A stretch of DNA of 64,000 nucleotides, from NCBI GenBank assembly GCA_944739405.2, contig OX123190.2:84449086-84513085 (forward strand), given 5' to 3'. The position numbers and the translations under genes are program-made. Of the stretch, positions 32,871 to 44,902 are shown one piece after another; position 1 is the stretch's first letter, and every line of letters begins with the position of its first letter. The notes under the pieces are model-generated. The model was not told the origin of the DNA and ran no database searches. It saw nothing but the letters and a program-made list of their open reading frames with translations. The stretch is from Euclidia mi (Eukaryota > Arthropoda > Insecta > Lepidoptera > Erebidae).

Positions 32871-34228
32871 ACGGGAATAATAAATACATCGCCGAATGCT
32901 AAGAACATTTTGCATAACTTTGAACGTTTGGGTGATGGCTCATTTGGCTACAATGCTGACTACAACCAAGTGCTATGACGCTTGTCTAAGTGCTATTACA
33001 AGTTGAGTATTTTGTACAAACTCTCCGCCTGTGCATGTCACCGACCGGTTGTCGCAGTCCAACACGAACCGTCTGATATGGAAGCATAGTTAGAACTTTG
33101 TATAATCAAAGAGAAAGAATGACGTCGACCGTCGTATTGCATTGTGTTTACAAGAACTTAGTTTGTTCGTCACCATTCTGCAGTTTTAAAATAAGCTTTA
33201 AAATCAGAATCAGCAACCGGTAACGAAGCCTTCTCTTAGTCAGCAGCAAATATTAGTGATATAAATTAAGAAGATTGAGGAGAGAAAACAAGACTAGACG
33301 GTCCTTACGTACCTAAATAATAAAACTAAACAGTTCGGGTTATCACCAAGGACCGTGAAATGAGAGAAGTAGTAATTGTAACATTGTCCTGGTTGCGCCC
33401 CAGTGGTCATACCACACTGTTCACCTTGTTATATGTAATGTCAACGAGTGCAATACGAGACCAACGTGCATTTTAGGTTTACAAGCTTTATGTAAAACAT
33501 TGACATCCAAGTAGAACAAATTCATTGATAGTCAATTAGTCATTCAAGTATACAAATTACGAAAGGATTGATTTGAATTGATTTACATTAATAAATATGC
33601 ATAGAGGTGGAAGAGATTATGGATTCGTTTACTTAATACGATTTTGCCTTGACAGTGTTTGCGATTGTTTAGTATAAATACAGCTGAAGTAGAAACTGTT
33701 CAAGTTAAGCCATTATTTTAAGAAGTTCTATTCATGACTTGGTTACAAAATATTAGGCAACTTTCATTTTTATTCTAAATTGATCTATTTGAGTTATTTC
33801 TAATGCACTTTTGGTTGAACTCCTCTAGACTTGTTCGCTTATTTTATCACAGCTATTTTTTATAAAATGGCAGCGCACTGACAAGGTCTATAGGCCTGTA
33901 TTGCGGGTTATACAAACATTCAAAGACAACAAAAAACAGCAATTTGCTGATCACACCGTTACCAATACAATTTCAAACTATCCGTAGTATTCAGCATAGA
34001 AACTTGTCATAAATCCCGTCGATTTGTCCGTGAACAACGCAAGAATCCGTCCGTCCGGTAAACTGTAAGTGACAGCGCGATGGTGTGCGTCATGGCGGCT
34101 GTTAGTAACGCATTGGTGGTCGGGTAACAACCCCGGCAGATCAACTGCTTGACCGCGTTTCTACGGATGTACCTTCTGTGTATAACGTTGTATTTCCAGT
34201 TAGGCTATTAAGCATTTTTGAGTAATTA
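32871..34228. other. intergenic, no gene seen
   Basis: I find no coding frame with a domain and none of the repeat families defined here. Confidence 0.5.
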
Positions 34229-34835
34229 GGCAGCGATAGCCTTTTGGAGATACTACCAGAGGGTCTCATCGGGTTCAATCCAATAATTTATTTTTAGATT
34301 ATTCGAAGTTATGTGTGTATTCAATTGTGAATTATCGTTTGCCCCGTGGCTCGAAGAGTCATGAGCACGATAGGCCGGTCCCGGCTGTCATGAAGATCTT
34401 TGACAGACGTTATTGATAGTCTGTATCCTCGAATATATCTACTGACACTCGGCTGAACCATGGCAATGAATACAGATTTACATAGAAGCGCAGTTCTTAA
34501 GGATTTCGTGTGCCAATTCCAAGTGGGGACTGTCTCCAGTTTAGTTCGTAGTTGGCGCCGTTGGCGGCGCTGGCGTCGTTCTCCGTCTCTCTCGCTCTCG
34601 TATTTAAGATACAGTGGAGGAGAGAGAGAGACAGCTGCCGCAGCGCGACTGCCACGCCGCCAAGCGGCAATTTGAGTCGCAGAAAGTTTGTCTTCAAAGC
34701 GCCCATATGAAATGCGCCTCTATGTAAATATCTGAGCTCTTTGACCATGGCATATCGCTGTCCCTTAGATTGGCGGAAGTCAGTCAGCTGTCGCTTTGTG
34801 GAAACGCTAATATTCGATGAAACGAGGCACCTTGC
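34229..34835 (+). mobile_element. tRNA-derived SINE, family 2, interrupted
   Basis: The head GCAGCGATAGCC and box B-like CGGGTTCAATCC are followed by GCCGGTCCCGGCTGTCATGA. It resumes after an insertion with CATATCGCTGTCCCTTAGA and GTCGCTTTGTGGAAACGC. The family 2 copy at 45825 is uninterrupted at this point. Confidence 0.75.
34466..34743. mobile_element. hAT-like MITE inside the SINE
   Basis: Flanked by the direct repeat ACCATGGCA at 34457-34465 and 34744-34752, fitting the 8-bp duplications of hAT elements. Terminal inverted repeats share TTTACATAGA-A/G-GCGCA about 10 bp in from each end. The interior has CT-rich and GA-rich arms that face each other (34575-34640). Frames on both strands (34460-34675 and 34497-34868) are artefacts of this. 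Confidence 0.7.
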
Positions 34836-35902
34836 CGCTAGGAGGTAAATGTCACAACTAACGGTCATCCACCTAAGTTTTGACCTTTGCGAACGTTGCT
34901 TTACTTCGTCGATCTATTACGAACAGCAAGTGAAGACACGCTATGAACGCTACAAGGATGTGTTTGTAATAAACGATAATTAAACAAAAAGAAAAATAAA
35001 ATTAATAAATTAATTACCGTGTCGTGCCGTAGATAAATACATTATGGTTCGTAATCAAACGATGTTATCGGATTTTCATTAAAAGTCTTCATTAATAACT
35101 GGCTAAAAGTGTATGGAAAACGTTCTTGAAAAACACGAGGAAATTACTACGCATTTTTTCTTCATCAAGAAGACCGGTAGTGGTACGTTGCTGCAATACA
35201 TATTGCAAGAATTGTATGAGTATAATTATGATATGCCTGCTCTAGCTGCTAGCGCTATCCCGGTGGCGGTCCAGGGCTTCTGTCTTGAATCTCGGGATCC
35301 GCTTTTCTACTCTTCATATGGGACAAGGCAGTTTCATCTTTTACAGATTGCCTGACTTCCCAGCCCCAAAGATAAGACTTGCGTCAGACACTCGTCCGTC
35401 GTTCAGGTGGGGTTGGGCTAGGGCGTCAAAGACAACTCACAAACTCTTTAATAAGTGAGATATTAAATGGCCAGCAAAATACATATAATATGATTGCGAT
35501 GCATATCTGTCTAACTTTAATCTCTGACGTTACAAAGCTCTATTAAACGAATAATGGAATATTCTTGGTATAAGTGGACAAAATAGGTTATATTTAAAAA
35601 AATATTATGAAACATTTTCATGATCCAAGTTTGTAATAACACTTTAAGAAGTCGTGGCAGCCTTGACCGATACAAGTTTGATTGAGTTAAGACAAAATGT
35701 TCTGGAACCTTCTACAGCTGTACACTGAGTTTTTTGTTCACTTAGAAACACAATTAATGGATCCACGGGTCTCTGGGTATCTACAATGTAAATAACAAGT
35801 CTTGTAAGATTATTTAAATTAGAAATGTATATAATATTTCAAGTAAGCATAGTTGTGCAATAATATAAATGGTCTGCTACGACTCGAGTGTTGCGGATAT
35901 AT
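34836..35902. other. intergenic, no gene seen
   Basis: An 80-codon frame at 35113-35355 (MENVLEKHEEITTHFF...) has no domain I know and no splice context, so it is not called. Confidence 0.45.
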
Positions 35903-36124
35903 TTTCTTTTTTTTTTTTAAAAAAGGAACTCCCGCACTAGGAATAAATCCTGTGTCGCGGGGGACTTTACAAACATACAAACAACGGACACAATGATCAC
36001 CCAGACTCGAAACAACAATTTGTGGATCACACAGTGTTGTCTCGTGTGGGAATCGAACCCACAACACTCGGCGCAGTACCAAGCGGCGAGGCGGCCGCTT
36101 AAACCACTACGCCAACCGTGCAGT
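35903..36124 (-). mobile_element. tRNA-derived SINE, family 3
   Basis: On the - strand: GGTTGGCGTAGTGGTTTAAG (box A), GGGTTCGATTCCC (box B), then GAGTCTGGGTGATCATTG and GTCCCCCGCGACACAGG, ending near a T/A-rich tail. Best preserved copy of the family in the window. Confidence 0.85.
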
Positions 36125-36166
36125 CAGAATTAGATACCTAATAAAAAATATGTCATAAAAAGAATG

Positions 36167-36398
36167 TCCGTGTGGTGACGGATTAAGAATACGGAATGTC
36201 ACCACCCCATATCATTATATGGGTGTCGTAAGAGCCGACAGAGAGAGCATATTATGCAGAGAACAGCACTGTAAGAGAAGGAAAACTTGATACAAACCCT
36301 ATACCAACCCGATTGGCCAGCGTGGTACAGTAGGCCAATTCCTCCTTTCAAAGGAGAGGCCTAGTTCAGCAGTGGACTGTTAAAGGCTGATGATGATA
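36167..36398 (+). mobile_element. SINE-like element, family 5
   Basis: TCCGTGTGGTGACGGATTAA to GGCTGATGATGATA, all blocks present. Confidence 0.8.
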
Positions 36399-36720
36399 TA
36401 AACGGGAGCTACCATTTCCAAATTAAAAAGTAAAATAAATATGAAGAATTATACATGTCAGTCGGTGGGAGCAAAAAGTATTTGAACTTGTGAACTCTTC
36501 ATTGTTATCAAGTAGTACCGTACAGTTCCACTTCCCATAGATATAAAAACTGCCACTAATACACAGATACCTGAATAAAACGAGGCAAACATAACTGTAT
36601 GTTTTTATAATTGCCACACGCGTTATAATTGACTGTTTTACTTTTATTCTGTGAGACTACAAGGACGCGCTAAGCGGTAAACGGGTATTTTCTTTATAAA
36701 TAACATAGCAGAATAAGCAT

Positions 36721-37158
36721 GAAAGCAGAATTAACTCAGTTGAGACGCTGTCACTGCGTAGTATGTGTGGGGTAAGACTGATTGATAGAATTCCGTATGC
36801 AGTAATACGAGAGCGATGTGGCCTGAAAGAAGATGTCGTGACAAGGATTGAGAAAGGAATGCTGAAATGGTTTGGGCACGTGGAGCGAATGAGTGAAGAA
36901 AGAATGACGCACCAAATATATGAGGCTAAAGTGTATGGGCAAGCCGGTCGCGGCCGACCTCGTAGGACATTCGTCCACCAAATTGGTGACGTTCTGAAAA
37001 AAGGAGAAGTCCGAAGCACCCGTAACCGGCGAGCATGTATGAACAGAGTAATGAATGTAGAGGAAGCGCGTGAGGTTTGTAAGGATATATACAAGTGGCG
37101 TTCTGTTGTCTCTGCCTAGCCCGACGGGAAAAAGGCGTGAGTATATGTATGTATGTAA
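36721..37158 (+). mobile_element. LINE ORF2 C-terminal fragment and 3' end
   Basis: The frame from about 36721 to 37119 encodes LRSMCGVRLIDRIPYAVIRE, RIEKGMLKWFGHVERM, QAGRGRPRRTF and MNVEEAREVCKD. This is the C-terminal region that follows the reverse transcriptase in several insect LINEs. The 3' end runs TCTGCCTAGCCC, then GGCGTGAGTATATG and a TATGTATG tail. The reverse transcriptase itself is missing. The tail resembles that of the family 1 SINEs. Confidence 0.8.
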
Positions 37159-37431
37159 ATAACATATTTAACGACTTGTGATCTAAGATTTTCTACCAAT
37201 TTTGTTATAATATTAGGTTATAAGATCAGTTTATTAGATATATCTTGGGCCTCAGTATTCATAAAAGTCATCTGATTCCAAACTCTTCAGGTCTCTAGTG
37301 TCTACTATAACAACCAAATAAACCGTTAGTTAATAATAAGCACTACATCATGAAATGTACATCTTATTCTAAATATCTACATAATAATTCTTATGTATAA
37401 ATTTATTTACAGATTGATACATTAGTAGCGG

Positions 37432-37714
37432 CGATAGCCTAGTCGTGTACGTAACGGAGACGATGGTCTCGGGTTCGATCCCCAGTTACCCCGGGCACAC
37501 ACATCTGACTTTTCGAAGTTATGTGTGTATTAAAATGTTAATTATAGCTCGCTTAACAATGTGCCCTATAGGGGGCGTGCCTATTGCCATCTACCGATGC
37601 CAATAGGCCCGCCCTCTATTACATTGGGACCGAAACATAACTGGCGAAGTGTGGGTGTGTAATACACCTCTGCCTACCCCTTCGGGGATACAGGCGTAAG
37701 ACTATAAATATAAA
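37432..37714 (+). mobile_element. chimeric SINE: family 2 head, family 1 tail
   Basis: The head GCGGCGATAGCCTAGTCG, box B GGGTTCGATCCCC and TGACTTTTCGAAGTTATGTG match family 2 (45825). From about 37555 it switches to CCTATAGGGGGCGTGCCTA, GGCGAAGTGTGGGTG and CTCTGCCTACCCCTTCGGGG, the body and tail of family 1. Confidence 0.8.
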
Positions 37715-38168
37715 AAATAAAAAAATGTAATATTTTATCCTAACTTCTATGAAACTTGTTGAATCTTATATTTTGTAAAGATATTTTAATAGTCATCTCG
37801 CAGTGTTGCCTCATGTTCGCACACACTACATTAAAAGCAGTAACCAGAGTTATTTTCAAATACCCTACATTGTCGATATGCGTATTCCAGTAAGTATGCG
37901 AATGACCGCGTTGAACCGTTGCATTACTCTCTTACTGCAATCTGGATATTTTAGTTCACATTTGTTATTAGTTTGGCTCAACAAATGGAATACCTAAGGA
38001 ACCTTATTATATTTGGCTGAATGATAAAAACCTACGACACATAAAAAAAACAAAAAGTTAGACTTAGGCTCTTCCATTTTCGAAATTTTCGTGGCGTTAT
38101 CTTCATGTCATACTTGAATAATTCATTAAATATTCTTTGTATTTCTTATCTTTATCTACTCGCTATTC
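37715..38168. other. intergenic, no gene seen
   Basis: Nothing identifiable; a 64-codon frame at 37803-37997 has no domain. Confidence 0.4.
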
Positions 38169-38480
38169 TTTTTTTTATGGTAATAGGCGACAAACGAGCA
38201 AGTTGATCGCCTGATGGTAAGCAATTACCGCCGTACATGGACACAAGCAACACCACAGGAGTCACAAGTGCGTTGCCGCCCCTTGGGGTTGGGAAAAGGG
38301 TTGGGATGAAGAGTGGGATGAGGGAGAAGGAATAGGGAATAGGGCCTCCGGCCTCTCACTCACCGAACGAAACGCAACAGTTTAAGTACTGTTACTTTAC
38401 GTCGATTTTCTGTGAGAGGGTAGTACTTCCCCGGTCGAGCCGGCCCATTCATGTAGAAATCAGCAAGGCTCTACTAACTT
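38169..38480 (+). mobile_element. dispersed repeat, family 6
   Basis: Same block order as 29903-30210, including GTTGCCGCCCCTTGGGG and GCCGGCCCATTCATG. Confidence 0.7.
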
Positions 38481-39678
38481 AAAAAATTCTTATTCATCAA
38501 TATACTGAGAAATACAGTCACAACATATACGTATCTATCGCAAAATGCCAAGTATAAGTAAGTATACATTTTAGAGTGACATTGGTATGCGAACAGAAGT
38601 GGTCCGGCCCGGTCCCAACTCCGAAGTAACGGCACAACCACAATGTCATTGTTTTATTAAACACTCGTCTCGCGACCCTTGTCATAGCTAATAGACATTT
38701 TCATGTTGGAACATGTTTGCTAATATGAGGTTGAATTAAAAATTCAAATCATGATTCACACGTCATTGTACCCACAAAGCAATAACTCCATATACTTAGG
38801 TATAGACAAGTCTAAAATAGATAAAATTCAAAGTACCTACTACTCGGTCTACGCGTATGTATGCTAAGCCAAGAGACTACAACCTTTATCTTTATTGCTC
38901 CACCCATAGATATGAGAATTAGTCATATCTGTGGCTCCAAAAGATCCTTTTTGCTATATTAACCAACGATGTTACAAGTAAAAAGAAGTAGATACGTTAT
39001 AGGCGTACCAAAAGCAGGACGCTAAACATAAGCCAGTTGGCAAGCCTGACATAATTATGTGTGTGTGACGTCGCGAGCCGGCGTCATAGTGAAACTGACA
39101 CATCTTGTCAACCGAATTTAAAATAAAATATGGAGTTATCGAGGTGTGCGTTAGTGTACCGTCGATGTGTGCGTTAGGGTACCGTTTCTACGGATTGATT
39201 ACTACGTGGGTAACATATCTATGACTTTTCTAATATCATTGATATTAACTGGTCTGTTGGTCTATTAATTGTTAACTCAGTAAGCCGCATCGTAGGTCGG
39301 AGCTTCGTTTCCCAAGCAAATCTTGATGTGATGTATCAATAACACATCATACATAATTTGACGCCTTTTATCCCCGAAGGGGGTAGGCAGAGGTATACGG
39401 TTACGGTTATTATTAATGCTAAAATGTAGAGTAAGCATGCCGTCATAATTTCGTGAATATTATTATGAGTAGGTAAATAGAGCAAATAAAAGGTGATCAT
39501 ATCAGAATAGGCTGGAAACCGGACCGCGGACTCCATGGCAAAAGTTTGGGACGCAACCGGGACTACACTAGAACAATGATGACAAGCTAAAAATCTAGAT
39601 AGTTATTAAGGGCCTTGCAGAAAAATAAAGCAATTCTAGATGACACGTGTAACCAAGAATATGTTTATCATACATACA
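38481..39678. other. intergenic with a SINE tail fragment
   Basis: 39355-39400 is an inverted family 1 tail fragment (TTTATCCCCGAAGGGGG, GGCAGAGGTATA). The rest shows no gene or repeat that I can name. Confidence 0.5.
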
Positions 39679-39920
39679 TGTAGTCTCACGCCTATAACCC
39701 CGAAGAGGTAGGCAGAGGTATATTGCTACACCCACTTTTCGCCAGATTTATTTTGGTCCCACGTAATAGGGGGCGAGCCTATTGCCGTACCGGGCACATT
39801 ACCAGACTCCGTGCTGCTACTGAGAATTTCCTAACGGAAAAACCCAATAACACTTTGCCCGACCCCGATCGAACCCGAGACCTCCCAATCCCACGCGCAC
39901 ATTTATGCCGCGAGACCAAG
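39679..39920 (-). mobile_element. tRNA-derived SINE, family 1, head-truncated
   Basis: The body and tail are complete (GGTCTCGCGGCATAAATG onward on the - strand), but the first head bases are lost at the junction GACCAAGCTT. Open frames on both strands across it are shadows. Confidence 0.8.
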
Positions 39921-40703
39921 CTTATCAATATCGATAAAAAAGAAGCCTCCCATTTCGTAACACCAGTTGGAATGTCGACCTTCATGTGCACATTGACCTG
40001 CTTGCGAATGAACTCACATGACAGGCGGAAACAAACAACCTTATCGCACCTATTCGCAATAGGTATTATGTCAGAGCACAATTAGCATTCATTTAGAAGC
40101 AGATGTTGTCGCTAGTCGAGCAGACAGCTGGAGAGGGCTAGACATTTGTTGCAATTACTGGCAGGCTGGCAGCTATCAGGTGCAAGATGCGAATGGAATA
40201 CTCACACTCAGTTGCTATGGCGTGCTGTTGGGTCAACTGTTACAGTGCAATAAACTTGGTATAATATGGTGTGAGGACTAGCTTCATAATCGGCCGTTAT
40301 ATAAGGGGTATAACTGCGCTTGAGCCTTCCTGTTTACGTTCTGCGGATTGAAATACATTTACCTATAAAAAAAAATTGCTTGCCTGTAAAGTCGGTATAC
40401 GGGCGAAAGTTTTACGTGACAACGACTTATATAATAAATAATAATTTTAATGTGAATATTCATTCGTATAGTAGGAAGAAGGATGAAAGACGCGTGCCTT
40501 TCACTTTTTATGTCTGTCTCTCTCGCTCTTAGGCGGGACGCGTGCCTCTCACTCGCTCTCATTGTGAGCGCATAACGTGAGCGGAGCGTAACGCAGTTTC
40601 TTGAAGTGTCACCCGGCAAACCAATTTATAAGACGTTGTCACGTCAAAACATACGGGTAAAATATTATTTTCTGGGAAAATGTTCCACTTTATTTGTGGC
40701 TAA
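39921..40703. other. intergenic, no gene seen
   Basis: 40490-40640 contains CTCTCTCGCTCT and CTCACTCGCTCTCATTGTG tracts followed by GACGTTGTCACGTCAAA; this may be the end of a DNA element, but I see no matching second end. Confidence 0.4.
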
Positions 40704-40830
40704 CTGGCTAGCTTCTGCCCGCGGCTTCGTGTGTCATTCTGATGTAGGTATTATTCATCAAAAATCCGTGTAGCAGTTTATGGCGTGAAAGAGGATCAAA
40801 CATCCATCCTCAGGGACTTTCGCATTTATA
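40704..40830 (-). mobile_element. Helitron-like family 8 fragment
   Basis: On the - strand it ends GAAGCCGCGGGCAGAAGC then TAGC. The body is short and diverged. Confidence 0.5.
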
Positions 40831-40849
40831 ATAGCCGTGTGGTTATTAT

Positions 40850-41081
40850 TCCGTGTGGTGACTGATTAAGAATACGGAATGTCACCACCCCATATCCTCC
40901 CATGGGTGTCGTGAGAGCCGCCAGAGGGACCATAATATTATGCAGAGAACAGCACTGTAAGAGAAGGAAACCTTGACACAAACCCTATACCAACCCGTTT
41001 GGCCAGCGTGGTATAGTAGGCCAATTCTTCCTTTCAAAGGAGACGCCTATTCCAGCAGTGGACTGTTAAAGGCTGATGATG
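40850..41081 (+). mobile_element. SINE-like element, family 5
   Basis: TCCGTGTGGTGACTGATTAA to GGCTGATGATGAATG. A truncated family 4 body (TTCTACCACATTCACAC, 41091-41150) follows directly. Confidence 0.8.
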
Positions 41082-41150
41082 AATGAATAATATTCTACCA
41101 CATTCACACAACACCATCTAGTCTCAAACTAAGTTAGGTGTAGGTACGTG

Positions 41151-41929
41151 AAATGGTCAATACTCGATGTAGAAAGTGTTAGAAGTAGAACATTAAAGCA
41201 TTATCGGTCAAAAATCTCTACATCATTTTCAAGACGGCATTGCTTTCTATCATTAACATTCGATATGCATTTCCTACCTCTTCTAGTCCAACAAGCGTGA
41301 TAGCGAAACCAATCTTATAGCGAAGTTAAATTATACGGCGCACTAATGTATTTCTAGCGAGCCGTAACACGCAAATACCTAGTGTGTTTTTGTTCTGGTA
41401 TCTAAATGTAGACATTTTCTAGATAACAGCGTTCGAGCATCAAAATATTTTGCATATCAAAACTACAATGTATTGTTTTGTAACGAGTTCAATGTCAGTG
41501 GTTTTTGAATAAGTGCGCAGTACACCAGGCACCACTTTGTTTACTTGTAATTTATTTATCTTTCGCGGTTAGACACGATTTACAATAATATGTAATAATG
41601 GAGGTTTTTCAATGACTTCTAACAACACCGTTGTACGTTTCTTATGTCGGTTATTGGTGTAAATGGGTGTTTGACGTCACATCTGCGTTGTAAATAAACA
41701 CTTAGTAGGTGAGCCAGATGACTACTGCGTCTTATTGAGAGCCAAGTAAAGAAAAAGAGTCATTTTTCACTCGAAATTTTGACATCACTGTTCGGAAGGG
41801 ACAGATGTAGCATGCCACAATTGATATAAAACTCTACAGCCCATAAGTTCAACTGCTTTATTCAAATCATGAAACTTAATTTATAACAAAAATAATTTAC
41901 GCCATTTTTGTCAACAGAGTTCTTTTTTT
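41151..41929. other. intergenic, no gene seen
   Basis: AT-rich, nothing identified. Confidence 0.4.
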
Positions 41930-42181
41930 TTATAGACTCACACCTGTATCCCCGAAGGGGTAGGCAGAGGTGTAATATTACACCCACATTTCGCCAGGAT
42001 TTTTTAGGTCCCACGTAATAGGGGGGAGCCTATTGCCGGACCGGGCACATTACCAGACTCCGTGCTGCTACTGAGAATTTCCTAACGGAAAACCCCAATA
42101 ACACTGCCCGACCCGGGAATCGAACCCGAGACCTCCCAATCGCACGGGCACATTTATGCCACGAAACCAACGAGGCAGTCT
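41930..42181 (-). mobile_element. tRNA-derived SINE, family 1
   Basis: Complete from the CTCGTTGGTTTCGTGGC head (- strand) through box B GGGTTCGATTCCC to a poly-T-preceded tail on the + strand. Confidence 0.85.
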
Positions 42182-43039
42182 TTTAGAGTTAGAGCGAGAT
42201 TTTTAAAACAAAAAATATGACAAGCAACGTATAAAACACATCTCTACATCGCTACTAAGAATTTATTCACAGACAAGCTAGATTCCGTGATAAAAAGCAA
42301 ACCTGAGTTACAAGAAACAGTCTGTTGTTTAACTTGTATACGAGTATTAATGCGCAAACGTTTCCGTAGGCTCAGTGGCTAATCCGATTATGTTTCTATT
42401 TATCTTATTTCGTTAGAGAATCTGTAGTTAATTGATGCGATCGGACGGCGAGTCATCCTGCTAATGATTACAGTGTCGGTGCTGTGTAAAGGTAAAGGTC
42501 CAGCTACGGATAGTAGCGGCGGGCGGCAGCGATTTCGATGTACACTCGAACAACTCCCCGCTAGACCACCATAAGGGCGAGAATCGCTCAGCAAGACATC
42601 GTCGCTTCCAGTGCTACGTAACACGCACATTGACACTCGTATACAAAACCAGTTTCTAGTGTGCCTCGACTCTATGAGCGAGCCAAGTCCTTATTTTTCA
42701 AACTGGTCTAGCGCCGACTTGTTTGATTGTACATGTCGCGCCCTACTCGGTTGCGGCCGATGTCGTGTCAGAGTAGAACGCGCCATGGTCATTAAAATCG
42801 CTGCCGCCTTCGCTCCTTTCATGGCTGGGCTATAAGGATTAGGCGCTGAGCTTCACTAGCCGCCAGTAAGGCATAAATCCAGTTGACCTGCATCCCGTGC
42901 CACCGGGCAGCCATTTAACCTATAAAAACACTCATAATGAAAAATAAGACCCGAGAATGCCAATTCGAAACTGTTTTGAATACAGTCAGTAAATATACGA
43001 AATTAAAAATTAATTCTCGGATTTAGTTTTTATTTACTG
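42182..43039. other. intergenic, no gene seen
   Basis: The segment 42420-42860 is less AT-rich and has open frames on both strands (42400-42636 and 42611-42835) without domains; possibly an old repeat. Confidence 0.4.
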
Positions 43040-43252
43040 ACTACCTCGTTGGTCTCGCGGCATAAATGTGCGCGTGGGATTGGGAGGTCTCGGGTTCGAT
43101 ACAGTAACAGTACAGAGTCTGGTAATGTGGCCGTACGGCAATAGACTCGCCCCCTATTACGTGGGACCTAAAAATTAATGGCGAAATGTGGGTGTAATAT
43201 TACACCTCTGCCTACCCCTTCGGGGATACAGGCGTGAGTCTATAAAAAAAAT
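43040..43252 (+). mobile_element. tRNA-derived SINE, family 1, internal deletion
   Basis: The head and box A/B region are intact up to GGGTTCGAT. About 40-50 bp found in other copies (the GTTATTGGG and TCCGTTAGGAAATTC part) are replaced by a short ACAGTAACAGT. The body and tail follow. Confidence 0.85.
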
Positions 43253-43935
43253 AAAAATAACAGTAGATTTCAGGTGTAGTAGAGTGTTCAAAATTCCATG
43301 CTTCTACTGTTATGCACCGGAAAGTTCGTGAGGACAGATATATGTTTGTTACTCTTCCATGCGAAAACTACAGAATAAGTTTTGACAACACTTTGCAGCA
43401 GTGTAAAGCTGTGAACATGCTTCAGGACAACACATAACATGGTAGTTGTTGCGCGATAGCTATTAGCTAACAGCATATATACACACGGACGTAATCTAGT
43501 AAAATAAGTCTTTAAAATAATTTTTAAAATATGTACTTTCAACACGTGTTTTTTGTTTAACATTTTAATTTTTGAATCTTTATTAAAACTGTTTAGAATA
43601 TACAAACAACGGGCATAAATAACGCCCAGACTTAAATTAAATATCCATGGATCAGTTAAACTGTATGCTGATTATGATGTATCGTATTTTAATGCGTAAT
43701 AAATGTAGCGCGGTCATAATGCGCGCGTTACAATTTATTATTTATGATAAATAACGAGTTTTAAGGCTGAATACTTAATGAGTTCAACGAACGAGGTGGG
43801 AGATAACACTATCGCACAAAATAAAGCCTCGCTCTTAACACGACCATTGAGATATATGGCGACATTCAAATAATAAATAACGATGGAAGAATTAATCACA
43901 ATTAGATAGAGAAAATTAATACATGTTTGCCATTA
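43253..43935. other. intergenic, no gene seen
   Basis: AT-rich; 43600-43660 faintly resembles family 3 (ACAAACAACGGGCA). Confidence 0.4.
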
Positions 43936-44143
43936 TCTTAATATATAAAATCCTTGCGTTACTGACTGACTGACAGACACGCTACAGCCGAAACTATTGG
44001 GCGCAGGAAGCTGAAATTTGGCATGCATGTTCCTTGGGGACCGTAGGGGTGCACTAAGAAGGGATTTCCCGAAATTCCCACGGGATCGGCCAAAACGGGT
44101 AAATTAAAAAAAAATGCAGGCGTAGCTGCTGGCGTCCTCTAGT
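43936..44143 (+). mobile_element. Helitron-like short element, family 7
   Basis: Starts TCTTAATATATAAAATCC and ends GGCGTCCTCTAGT, i.e. a TC start and CTAGT end. Central blocks: GACTGACTGACAGACACG, GAAGCTGAAATTTGGCATG and GGGATTTCCCGAAATTCCC. No target duplication is visible, as expected for Helitrons. The class is assigned from the termini only. Confidence 0.65.
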
Positions 44144-44146
44144 CTG

Positions 44147-44297
44147 TCTATATAATATTCTTGTGTTATAACTGACAGACAAGCTAGAACCTTTGCTACA
44201 ACTATATGGCGCCAAAACTATAGGGCGTAAGAAGCTGAAATTTGACATGTATTTTCCTTGGGGACCGTAGGGGTGCACTAAGAAGGGATTTTTCGGG
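44147..44297 (+). mobile_element. Helitron-like family 7, 3'-truncated copy in tandem
   Basis: Begins TCTATATAATATTCTTG three bases after the previous copy's CTAGT and stops after AAGAAGGGATTTTTCGGGG. Open frames over both copies are shadows. Confidence 0.6.
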
Positions 44298-44902
44298 GTC
44301 GAGAAAAAAAGGTTGATTTAATTCGTCGTACTGCTGGGCACCATCATCTTGTGAAAGGGCATTGGTGTATTCGTACATTTGCCGGCGTCGATTCAGAACA
44401 CCCCGCTTACCTTCCCCTTCTACACAAGGTGGTTCTGACGAACTGGTAACGGATTTTAGCCTTCTGAAGGGTTGGGACACAGTCCACTACACTGGCCAAT
44501 GTCGGTTGGTATTTCAGGCAATTGCAGCAATACGAAAAATAACCACCAAAATGTTTTAATTTCCACATCAACGTGACTACAAATAATCGAAAAACTTGAC
44601 GATAAAATGAAATAATAAAAGCGATCAGATAAATTGGCTTCATATCAATGAACCAGAAGTTCTTCAACTAGTAAAACTAAATAAGAAACTTTACAAAAAG
44701 TGAACTAAAAACGTACGCAAAAAGATGTTATGTAAGTCGTCCATCTTGTAATAATGAGACGTGGTTGGCAACTGGGTACTATGACCTGCAAGAAAACGTG
44801 TGTCACGTCGTAAGTTTTTATTTAAATGGAAGTATTCCACCTGCTTTATCATTACCTAGCCTACCATAGCAACATATATTAGTAACGTATTAATAAAAAA
44901 TT
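44298..44902. other. intergenic, no gene seen
   Basis: Overlapping frames at 44202-44480, 44362-44559 and 44407-44667 carry no domain. Confidence 0.4.

Noticed and set aside
36657..37094. 145-codon - strand frame
   Set aside because: It is antisense to the LINE C-terminal fragment, whose + strand motifs (GRGRPRRTF, WFGHVERM) are diagnostic.
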